Below, piece by piece: positions 7,488-12,845 of a stretch of DNA of 15,401 nucleotides. The notes beneath the pieces are model-generated. The model was not told the origin of the DNA, made no database searches, and saw only the letters and a program-made list of their open reading frames with translations. How positions within the stretch are numbered: position 1 is the stretch's first letter; each line of letters begins with the position of its first letter. A program made the translations under genes and the position numbers. The stretch comes from JAKANM01 sp964356495 (GTDB taxonomy: Bacteria > Patescibacteriota > Patescibacteriia > Magasanikbacterales > GWA2-37-8), in assembly GCA_964356495.1 (NCBI GenBank), contig CAYHHR010000023.1, positions 1-15,401 of the forward strand. Reading direction: 5' to 3'.

Positions 7488-8543
7488 CTAGGTTGCTGAT
7501 TTCATCTTTTTACCCGAGCGATCCAATTTCGTTTGAAACGAATTCAGCTCTTTCTTTTTCTTGTTCCAAATATTTTCTACCCAGGAAGTGTTTTTCTTAT
7601 ACCACTCGACAGTTTCCCGGAGGCCGTCTTCGAACTTTTCCATTGGATAAAACGGTTTCCAACCAAGTTTCATAATTTTTGTCGCATCTACCGCGTAACG
7701 ACGGTCATGTCCCGGACGATCCGTGACGTATTCAATCCTCTCATCTCCAAAACCCATTATTTTCAAAATCAGCTTTGTAATTTCCATGTTACTGCGTTCA
7801 TTGTCGGCGCCAATATTGTAGATCTCGCCCGCCGCACCCTCGTGCAAAAGAAGATCAAGCGCCGAGGCGTGATCCATCACATGAATCCAATCCCTGACGT
7901 TTAGGCCATCGCCATAAACCGGAACCTTCTCGCCCTTCAATAATTTAAACACAAAAAAAGGAATTAACTTTTCCGGAAATTGATAAGGACCATAATTATT
8001 TGAACAATGCGTCACGATGACCGGCACCTTGTGAGTTACAAAGTAGGCGTTGCACATCAGGTCCCCGCCGGCCTTGGCCGCGGCATAAGGCATATTTGGA
8101 AGAATCGGCGTCGATTCCGTAAACTTCCTGCTGTCTTCGAGCGCAAGCGCGCCATAAACCTCGTCGGTCGATACATTTACAAATTTAATTATTTTATTGA
8201 GTCTGACCGCGTCAAGAATCATCTGCACGCCGAGAGTGTTGGTAAGAACAAATTCTTTCGCGCCGCCATGAATTGAACGATCAACATGGGTTTCCGCCGC
8301 AAAATTTATCACGTGAGAAATGTCGTGTTTTTTCATCACCTCATCCAAATGATCCAGATCGGTAATGTCGCCCTCGACAAATGTATATCGCGGATCTTTG
8401 GCAACGTCAGCGACGTTCTCCAAATTTCCCGCGTATGTTAATTTATCATAATTTACCACCGAATAATCCGGATATTTATTTAAAATATGGTGGATAAAAT
8501 TTGATCCGATAAAACCCGCCCCTCCGCAGACAAGTAAATGCAT
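7488..8543 (-). CDS. rmlB: dTDP-glucose 4,6-dehydratase (RmlB)
   Basis: RmlB dehydrates dTDP-glucose to dTDP-4-keto-6-deoxyglucose, the branch point for rhamnose and for amino-deoxy sugars. The 351-aa product carries the NAD-binding motif GGAGFIG (7-13), FAAETHVDRSI (81-91), the catalytic triad segment STDEVYG (125-131, Thr126-Asp127-Glu128), YAAAK (153-157) and SNNYGPYQFPEKLIP (181-195). All are diagnostic of RmlB rather than of a general SDR. I chose ATG 8543, 7 nt after the ftsW stop; the TTG at 8588 would overlap ftsW and add 15 residues outside the domain. The C-terminus is lysine-rich (WNKKKKELNSFQTK), slightly longer than usual. The product feeds both the adjacent cupin and, after epimerisation, RmlD. 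Confidence 0.96.
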   Translation of the reverse strand: MHLLVCGGAGFIGSNFIHHILNKYPDYSVVNYDKLTYAGNLENVADVAKDPRYTFVEGDITDLDHLDEVMKKHDISHVINFAAETHVDRSIHGGAKEFVLTNTLGVQMILDAVRLNKIIKFVNVSTDEVYGALALEDSRKFTESTPILPNMPYAAAKAGGDLMCNAYFVTHKVPVIVTHCSNNYGPYQFPEKLIPFFVFKLLKGEKVPVYGDGLNVRDWIHVMDHASALDLLLHEGAAGEIYNIGADNERSNMEITKLILKIMGFGDERIEYVTDRPGHDRRYAVDATKIMKLGWKPFYPMEKFEDGLRETVEWYKKNTSWVENIWNKKKKELNSFQTKLDRSGKKMKSAT

Positions 8544-8550
8544 ATTAATG

Positions 8551-9660
8551 TTAAGATATTTTTGAATTCCGGCTAACAGACAGGACAATTCCCGCCCCGG
8601 CGAGAGCCATCACCAACGCCGACCCGCCATGGCTCACAAACGGCAACGGAACACCGGTAAGCGGCAAGGCGCCCACGGTCGCGCCGATATTTAGGAACGA
8701 TTGCCAGCCAAACCATACCATAATACCTGTGACCAGTAAAGCGCCAAAAGGATCATCCGAAGCCATGCCGATTTTGAAGCCGCGCCAAACTATAAGCAAC
8801 ACCAACACAATCAGCGCCGTTGAAATTAGAAAACCGTTTTCCTCGGCAATAACGGCAAAAATAGTGTCCGCGCTCACCTCGGGAAGATATTGATATTTCT
8901 GGCGAGACTGACCAAATCCTCTACCCCAAATTCCGCCCGAGCCGACCGCGAGGAACGCCTGGTTCATTTGGTAACCCTGACCCTTGGGATCAAGCTCCGG
9001 ATGAAGAAACGTGGTTATTCGCTGAGCCCGGTACGGCGCCGCGACAATCAAACTCACAAAAGAAACCGCCCCAATCAATCCTAATATCAATAAGTATCTA
9101 ACAGGGACCTTGGCGATAAAAAGCATCGCGAAAATCTCGACAATAATTATTGAAAGGGTTCCGACATCCGGTTGCAGCAAAATAAGGACCAGTGTCGGGC
9201 TGAGGATCGCGAGAACCGGCACGAGGCTGGTTTGCCAATTATCCCAATCGTACTTCTTCTGTGAAAGCAAATACGCAAGCATTATAACTATTGCCAGCTT
9301 TGAAAATTCCGCGATCTGAAAAGTAAATCCAAAAAACTGTATCCAGCTTTGAGAATTATTTATCGACACCCCAACACGCGGAATGAAAACTAAAACTAAA
9401 AAAAATAGAGATAATAGATATACTGCCCAACTGAGTTTGCGGATCTTAACCAAATTAGTCCGACTCAATAAATAGGCTATCGGTATGCCGGGAATTAAAC
9501 CAAAAAAAATCTGCCGTTTAACAAAAAACCAGGCATCGCCGAATTTTGCATAGCCGACCGGAGTGCTTGCAGAAAAAAGCGCCGCCAATCCAAAAAGTAC
9601 GATGGCGACGAAATAAATTAATAAAACACGATCCACTCCAGCGTGATTTTTAGTCTGCAT
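8551..9660 (-). CDS. ftsW: FtsW-type SEDS peptidoglycan glycosyltransferase
   Basis: SEDS proteins polymerise glycan strands from lipid II; FtsW acts in the divisome and RodA in elongation. The 369-aa product is polytopic (about 10 helices) and has QPDVGT (163-168), then GYQMNQAFLAVGSGGIWGRG (229-248), then QKYQYLPEVSADTIFAVIAE (254-273). Asp265 sits at the position of the essential SEDS aspartate. The last signature is TGVPLPFVSHGGSALV near the C-terminus. The YLPE...FAVIAEE pattern and the glycine-rich GSGG segment favour FtsW/SpoVE over RodA. No partner transpeptidase is nearby. The ATG at 9660 lies 3 nt after the upstream gene's stop, and rmlB follows 7 nt downstream, so cell-wall polymerisation and dTDP-sugar synthesis are probably co-transcribed. 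Confidence 0.92.
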   Translation of the reverse strand: MQTKNHAGVDRVLLIYFVAIVLFGLAALFSASTPVGYAKFGDAWFFVKRQIFFGLIPGIPIAYLLSRTNLVKIRKLSWAVYLLSLFFLVLVFIPRVGVSINNSQSWIQFFGFTFQIAEFSKLAIVIMLAYLLSQKKYDWDNWQTSLVPVLAILSPTLVLILLQPDVGTLSIIIVEIFAMLFIAKVPVRYLLILGLIGAVSFVSLIVAAPYRAQRITTFLHPELDPKGQGYQMNQAFLAVGSGGIWGRGFGQSRQKYQYLPEVSADTIFAVIAEENGFLISTALIVLVLLIVWRGFKIGMASDDPFGALLVTGIMVWFGWQSFLNIGATVGALPLTGVPLPFVSHGGSALVMALAGAGIVLSVSRNSKIS

Positions 9661-9663
9661 ACC

Positions 9664-10017
9664 CTAGATATTCAGACCAATAATAAGTATGCTGCCTACC
9701 AACGCCAATACTTCGAAGAATACCGTTAGAACGGCTAAAAAACGCGCGATAAAACGATTCTGCTGATAAAAAAAATACGATAAACAAAAATTAATCAGCA
9801 TGAAGATGAGAGCAAACAGCGGAATTAGATATAACCTCCACCATTCACCAATCAAATCAACCCCAAAGAGAATATTGAAATGTAAAAACAGTTGCTCGCC
9901 AGTCGGACGAATTCGAGAAACGGTGTACCACCATTGAAATAACTGCAAAGCGCCGGAAACTAAAAAAGACGCCAAGATCCATTTATCCCTGAAATATGAG
10001 CGGATTGGGTAAAACAT
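9664..10017 (-). CDS. small integral membrane protein, three predicted helices (117 aa)
   Basis: Function is unknown and I cannot name a family. After a short amphipathic N-terminus (MFYPIRSYFRDKW) hydrophobic segments lie at about 13-30, 63-84 and 90-113. Between the first two is a polar loop rich in aromatics (RIRPTGEQLFLHF, 36-48). The gene is the first of the ftsW-rml operon and ends 3 nt before ftsW. I chose ATG 10017. Upstream in-frame starts (ATG 10038, ATG 10056, TTG 10059) would add a tail that is just the translation of the 9-nt repeat array in the leader (DFIDLMDFIDF). They cannot be ruled out, because all lie downstream of the predicted transcription start. The orderly sequence and conserved-looking spacing support a real gene. 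Confidence 0.75.
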   Translation of the reverse strand: MFYPIRSYFRDKWILASFLVSGALQLFQWWYTVSRIRPTGEQLFLHFNILFGVDLIGEWWRLYLIPLFALIFMLINFCLSYFFYQQNRFIARFLAVLTVFFEVLALVGSILIIGLNI

Positions 10018-10020
10018 AAA

Positions 10021-10106
10021 AAAGTCTATAAAGTCCATCAAGTCTATAAAGTCCATCAAGTCGCGACTTTACGGACTTTATGGACTTTCGACTTTATGGA
10101 CTAAAG
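10021..10106. repeat. palindromic array of 9-nt tandem repeats in the operon leader
   Basis: The left arm (10021-10063) holds tandem units alternating aagtctata and aagtccatc. The right arm (10064-10106) holds the same kind of unit in inverted orientation (gactttacg, gactttatg and variants). The arms meet at a perfect 12-bp palindrome, aagtcgcgactt (10058-10069). The inner 24 nt of each arm match at 21 positions as an inverted repeat. On the minus strand the units are three codons long and stay open (Asp-Phe-Ile/Asp-Leu-Met). Most of the array lies between the predicted transcription start and the ATG at 10017, so it would form a long leader-RNA hairpin followed by a T6 run just before the start codon. 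Confidence 0.8.
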
Positions 10107-10133
10107 TATATCAAACAAGCCCATTCTTGACAA
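10105..10133 (-). promoter_or_regulatory. promoter of the ftsW-rml operon
   Basis: On the minus strand TTGTCA (10133-10128, 5 of 6 to consensus) and TATACT (10110-10105, 5 of 6) are separated by exactly 17 nt. Transcription would start near 10098, giving a leader of about 80 nt filled by the 9-nt repeat array. The -35 box overlaps that of the divergent rpmA promoter by five bases. Confidence 0.7.
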
Positions 10134-10155
10134 TTTTTCAGGGATTGTGTATAAT
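10127..10155 (+). promoter_or_regulatory. consensus promoter of rpmA
   Basis: A perfect -35 TTGACA (10127-10132) and a perfect -10 TATAAT (10150-10155) are separated by 17 nt. The predicted transcription start near 10162 gives a leader of about 19 nt before the ATG at 10181. There is no Shine-Dalgarno sequence in that leader. This is the strongest promoter in the window, which fits a ribosomal protein gene. Confidence 0.9.
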
Positions 10156-10180
10156 GTTCACACCTAAGTTATTTTCTCTT

Positions 10181-10462
10181 ATGTCACATAAAAAAGCAGG
10201 TGGTTCAACACGGTTGGGCCGAGATTCTAACGCGCAACGATTGGGCGTAAAAGTCCATGATGGAGAGGTTATCAACAACGGATCAATTATCGTCCGCCAG
10301 CGTGGCTCCAGATTTAACCCTGGAAAAAACGTGCTTAAAGGCAAAGATGATACACTTTTTGCCTCTGCCACCGGAAAAGTAAAATTTTCAGAACACAAAA
10401 AAATGCGTTTCGACGGCAAACTAAAAAATGCCAAATTTGTCGAAGTGGTCGTAACCGCGTAA
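10181..10462 (+). CDS. rpmA: 50S ribosomal protein L27 (bL27)
   Basis: bL27 is a large-subunit protein whose N-terminal tail reaches the peptidyl transferase centre. The 93-aa product (E. coli 85) has the family start SHKKAGGSTRLGRDSNAQRL (2-21), followed by LGVKVHDGEVINNGSIIVRQ, then RFNPGKNVLKGKDDTLFA and GKVKF. Upstream in-frame starts are excluded: ATG 10154 lies in the -10 box and TTG 10127 in the -35 box, both before the transcription start. It therefore lacks the cleavable N-terminal extension of Firmicutes L27. In most bacteria rpmA follows rplU; here it stands alone with its own promoter. Its terminator, just downstream, has been split by an IS. Confidence 0.97.
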   Translation: MSHKKAGGSTRLGRDSNAQRLGVKVHDGEVINNGSIIVRQRGSRFNPGKNVLKGKDDTLFASATGKVKFSEHKKMRFDGKLKNAKFVEVVVTA

Positions 10463-10475
10463 AACTTTAAAAATT

Positions 10476-10497
10476 AAAAAACCGTCCACATTTGATC
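10476..10497 (+). terminator. left half of a bisected bidirectional terminator (rpmA side)
   Basis: Six A residues and ccgtcc (10476-10487) form the left stem arm, followed by part of the loop (acatttgatc). The matching arm ggacgg plus a T7 run is at 11909-11921, beyond the IS. Joining the two sides with one GATC copy gives a 12-bp stem (six G/C-containing pairs and six A:U pairs), a 16-nt loop and a T-run. With its flanking A-run this fits a terminator working in both directions. It begins 13 nt after the rpmA stop. Confidence 0.8.
10494..10497. repeat. target site duplication GATC, left copy
   Basis: GATC directly precedes the IS end TGTACCCC. The identical tetramer directly follows the other IS end at 11899-11902. 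IS3-family elements usually make 3-5 bp duplications. Confidence 0.85.
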
Positions 10498-10516
10498 TGT
10501 ACCCCGCCAAGTAGAC
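10498..10516. repeat. IS terminal inverted repeat, left (orfB end)
   Basis: The sequence starts tgtaccccgccaagtagac. Compared with the reverse complement of the right end, the first eight bases are identical. After three mismatches aagt matches again, then gac after one more mismatch. Confidence 0.88.
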
Positions 10517-10529
10517 ACGATATAAAAAC

Positions 10530-11360
10530 CTACGCAGCGGTCAAAAGATGATTTCGATATTCGACCGGAGTCATCTTTTTTAATTTCCATTGTTGTCGTT
10601 CATTATTGTAATATTTCATATAGTCGGCAATTATGTCGTGTAATTCTGAGAAAGTTTTGCAATTTTTGTAATCAGCATCGTCCTTCAAATGTCCAAAGAA
10701 CGATTCGATGGGGGCGTTATCGATGCAATTACCCTTCCTCGACATCGATTGTGCCATGTTTAAGGACTTAATTTGCCCAATAAATTGCGGATTGGTATAG
10801 TGGAACCCTTGGTCAGAGTGAATTAAAACGTCCTTGAGTGTTGCTATCATATCATGTTTCTTTAATTTTTCCACCGTTTCCATCACCAAACTCATTTCGA
10901 GGTGCACAGTAAGATGCCAAGCTACCACCTCGCCGGTGGCAATATCTTTGATCACTGATAAGTAAGCTACCCGATGATTGAAGAACAGATAAGTGATGTC
11001 GGTGCAGAGGATGCGAAACGGGATTAATTGGCGAAAATTCCTGCTTAACAAGTTCTCCACGACGCGATGCTCGAGCGATTTCTTCATAATCATTTTGTAA
11101 GGATTTCTTCGCCGTATTCTGGCAAATAGTTGGTATTTCCTCATGATCCTCTGAATCTTTTTGTGGTTCATGATGATTTCTTTCCGCTCTAATTTCATTC
11201 TAATGGATCTAAACCCTAACTTTTTCTTGCCTTGTTCGAAGATTTCTTTGATGAGCAGATAATCTGCCTGGTCGGGATCCGACTCGCCAGCGCGCTTTAA
11301 CCACCGGTAGTAGCCGCTTTTGGACACCTTCGCAATCTTACACAGCAGTGATACGCTCAA
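10530..11360 (-). CDS. IS3-family transposase OrfB, DDE integrase domain
   Basis: This is the catalytic part of the transposase, probably made as an OrfAB fusion by -1 frameshifting. The listed 276-aa frame carries an N-terminal HTH_21-like region (KSGYYRWLKR, 14-23) and the rve/DDE domain with Asp121 (CTDITYL), Asp183 (HSDQGFHYT) and Glu219 (IESFFGHLK). The Asp-Glu spacing of 35 residues is the classic DD(35)E. The C-terminal segment YYNNERQQWKLKKMTPVEYR is also typical. The nominal start is a TTG at 11360, but the frame stays open upstream to 11453, through residues reading QKYPLIRKLR, so it overlaps orfA by about 49 nt. All catalytic residues are present and there is no internal stop. Confidence 0.93.
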   Translation of the reverse strand: MSVSLLCKIAKVSKSGYYRWLKRAGESDPDQADYLLIKEIFEQGKKKLGFRSIRMKLERKEIIMNHKKIQRIMRKYQLFARIRRRNPYKMIMKKSLEHRVVENLLSRNFRQLIPFRILCTDITYLFFNHRVAYLSVIKDIATGEVVAWHLTVHLEMSLVMETVEKLKKHDMIATLKDVLIHSDQGFHYTNPQFIGQIKSLNMAQSMSRKGNCIDNAPIESFFGHLKDDADYKNCKTFSELHDIIADYMKYYNNERQQWKLKKMTPVEYRNHLLTAA

Positions 11361-11404
11361 CCTTAGCTTCCTAATTAGGGGGTACTTCTGCTTCGGCCTG
11401 AGTA

Positions 11405-11812
11405 TTACTCCGCTCGTTTGGCCCGGAGTTGTCTTAAAAACTCGTTCTCGGCTTTAAGATAGGCGATCTCGGCTTCAAACCGTTTCAGTTTTTCCGTCTC
11501 TGATAATCCCTTGGCTCTGGGTCGACCGCCAGTGCGGCCTCTTGTTTCAATAAGCAGGCCAGCCGTGCCCTTTGCTCGGAAAACTTTCATCCAACCACGA
11601 AGGCAGGTTTTGGGTATATCCTTGCCGATGACCAACGTGTCGAACCCCGCTTCCTTGAATATTTCTGCTGAAGTTTGCCCGGCCTCATACTGCTGAACCG
11701 CTTTTACCTTAAAGTCTTTGGCATAGGTGATAGCTTTCTCGCTGCACTTGTCGATGTTTTGATTGCGAAGCAACTCCTTTATCTGCTCTGGCGTGAATCT
11801 TCGTTTGCTCAT
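11405..11812 (-). CDS. IS3-family OrfA, helix-turn-helix DNA-binding protein
   Basis: OrfA binds the IS ends and regulates transposition, and it supplies the N-terminus of the OrfAB transposase. The 135-aa protein has an HTH region at about 33-80 (FKVKAVQQYEAGQTSAEIFK, then a second helix pair around TCLRGWMKVF). A basic hinge, TRGRTGGRPRAKG (90-102), follows. The C-terminal coiled coil or leucine zipper (about 105-130, KLKRFEAEIAYLKAENEFLR) is typical of OrfA dimerisation. A T5AA run at 11440-11434 falls inside the OrfA/OrfB overlap and could be the slippage site, though it is not the usual A6G heptamer. The ATG at 11812 has no Shine-Dalgarno motif. Confidence 0.85.
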   Translation of the reverse strand: MSKRRFTPEQIKELLRNQNIDKCSEKAITYAKDFKVKAVQQYEAGQTSAEIFKEAGFDTLVIGKDIPKTCLRGWMKVFRAKGTAGLLIETRGRTGGRPRAKGLSETEKLKRFEAEIAYLKAENEFLRQLRAKRAE

Positions 11813-11879
11813 ACAAATTGGTTAAGTAATTAATTAACTCTCATTTTACCAGAAAAACAAAAAATGGACTTTATTTAGA

Positions 11880-11898
11880 GTCCACTTTTTGGGGTACA
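11880..11898. repeat. IS terminal inverted repeat, right (orfA end)
   Basis: Read on the minus strand it begins tgtaccccaaaaagtggac and pairs with the left end as described there. The host GATC copy follows immediately at 11899-11902. Confidence 0.88.
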
Positions 11899-11902
11899 GA
11901 TC
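11899..11902. repeat. target site duplication GATC, right copy
   Basis: This is identical to the tetramer at 10494-10497 on the other side of the IS. Confidence 0.85.
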
Positions 11903-11923
11903 ACATTGGGACGGTTTTTTTGT
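11903..11923. terminator. right half of the bisected bidirectional terminator
   Basis: The loop remainder acattg (11903-11908), the arm ggacgg (11909-11914) and a T7 run (11915-11921) complete the hairpin begun at 10476-10497. The T-run ends 5 nt before the stop codon of the convergent epimerase gene. The structure would therefore have served both that operon and rpmA before the insertion. Confidence 0.8.
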
Positions 11924-11926
11924 TTC

Positions 11927-12841
11927 TTAATTAATTCCGGCTTCTTCTTTCAGCATTCTTATCCCTTCTTCTAAATCAATCATTGGTCTCCAATCAAGCA
12001 GTTTGCGCGCCTTTGAATTATCCGCTTCAGTGTACTTCATTTCCCCCGGCAACTCAGGCACTCTGACAAAATCACCGCCGATCATTTTAACCAGTTCATT
12101 TACCGAATGCGGATGACCAAAACCAATATTGATAACTTCTCCATTTCCAACTGTATTCTTTTCCATCGCGGCGATAAGAGCGTTCACCACATCAAATACA
12201 TGAGTATAATCGCGAAACATTTCACCATCTCCTCGCACAGTCATCGGCTCACCGGCTTTCCTTTGTTTTAAAAATTTACCAATTACCAGAGCATAGGCGC
12301 CATTCGGATCAAACAGCGGCCCGTAGACATTAAAAAAACAAAGCGATACAGTCTCAAGCTTATAAATTAACGAAAAAATACGGCAATATTCTTCACCAAT
12401 CAATTTATGAAATCCGTAAGGACTGACCGGTTTTTTTATCACTGTATCTTCTTTGAGAGGATAAACTTCCTGATCTCCATAAGCGGCTGATGATGTCGCG
12501 AATACGACCCGTATATTTTTCAGTTCCCTCGCCACCATTAGAACATTAAATGTTCCGTTCACATTTACATCGTGGGTTACTTCCGGGTTTTCAACTGAAA
12601 AGATAACCCTAGGCAACGCCGCCAGATGAAAAATACCTTTAACCCCATCGCAGGCTTTCGTTAAATCTTCCTTTTTTCTGATATCCCCAAAAAGATATTT
12701 CACCCCATCAAATTTTCTGCCTGCCAGCACTCCCCCGGCATGATTATCCAACGACACAACCTCATGGCCAAGCTCTAATAATTTTCTTGCAAGGTTGGCG
12801 CCAATAAAACCCTCGCCTCCGGTGATTAAATATTTTGACAT
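11927..12841 (-). CDS. NAD-dependent sugar-nucleotide epimerase (extended SDR, GalE/WbpP-like)
   Basis: The 304-aa protein is an extended short-chain dehydrogenase acting on a nucleotide sugar. It has GGEGFIG (8-14), FHLAALPRV (71-79), the catalytic ATSSAAYG (115-122), YGFHK (142-146, YxxxK) and FNVYGPLFDPNGAYALVIGK, followed by RGDGEMFRDYTHVFDV. The last segment binds the sugar nucleotide in UDP-glucose/UDP-GlcNAc 4-epimerases. Sequence alone does not settle whether it epimerises UDP-Glc, UDP-GlcNAc or a uronate. The neighbouring UDP-glucose dehydrogenase and UDP-glucuronate decarboxylase make a UDP-glucuronate or UDP-pentose substrate worth considering. It is the last gene of the operon, 4 nt after ugd. 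Its terminator has been split by the IS, so transcripts may run into the transposase genes. Confidence 0.88.
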   Translation of the reverse strand: MSKYLITGGEGFIGANLARKLLELGHEVVSLDNHAGGVLAGRKFDGVKYLFGDIRKKEDLTKACDGVKGIFHLAALPRVIFSVENPEVTHDVNVNGTFNVLMVARELKNIRVVFATSSAAYGDQEVYPLKEDTVIKKPVSPYGFHKLIGEEYCRIFSLIYKLETVSLCFFNVYGPLFDPNGAYALVIGKFLKQRKAGEPMTVRGDGEMFRDYTHVFDVVNALIAAMEKNTVGNGEVINIGFGHPHSVNELVKMIGGDFVRVPELPGEMKYTEADNSKARKLLDWRPMIDLEEGIRMLKEEAGIN

Positions 12842-12845
12842 AAAA

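Larger units (their letters stand above)
10498..11898 (-). mobile_element. complete IS3-family insertion sequence (1401 bp)
   Basis: The element is bounded by imperfect inverted repeats, has two ORFs in the IS3 arrangement (orfA, then orfB in the -1 frame) and is flanked by a GATC duplication. Both ORFs look intact and the flanking host sequence can be rejoined cleanly, so the insertion appears recent and possibly active. Transcription of the transposase runs leftwards, the same direction as the nucleotide-sugar operon to its right and opposite to rpmA. About 85 nt lie between the right end and orfA. They hold a possible hairpin (tggact ... agtcca, 11869-11888) of the kind that can block read-through into transposase genes, and no clear promoter. 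Confidence 0.93.

Noticed and set aside
7533..7904. A 123-codon open frame on the + strand
   Set aside because: It is antisense to rmlB, whose motifs and full length are intact, so it is a shadow frame.
10018..10106. A CRISPR array in the short tandem repeats before the ftsW operon
   Set aside because: The units are 9 nt with no spacers and are arranged as inverted arms, unlike CRISPR repeats of about 24-40 nt with unique spacers.
10127..10180. A longer rpmA reading frame starting at TTG 10127 or ATG 10154, resembling the cleaved N-terminal extension of Firmicutes L27
   Set aside because: Both codons lie inside the promoter boxes upstream of the predicted transcription start, and L27 homology begins at the ATG at 10181.
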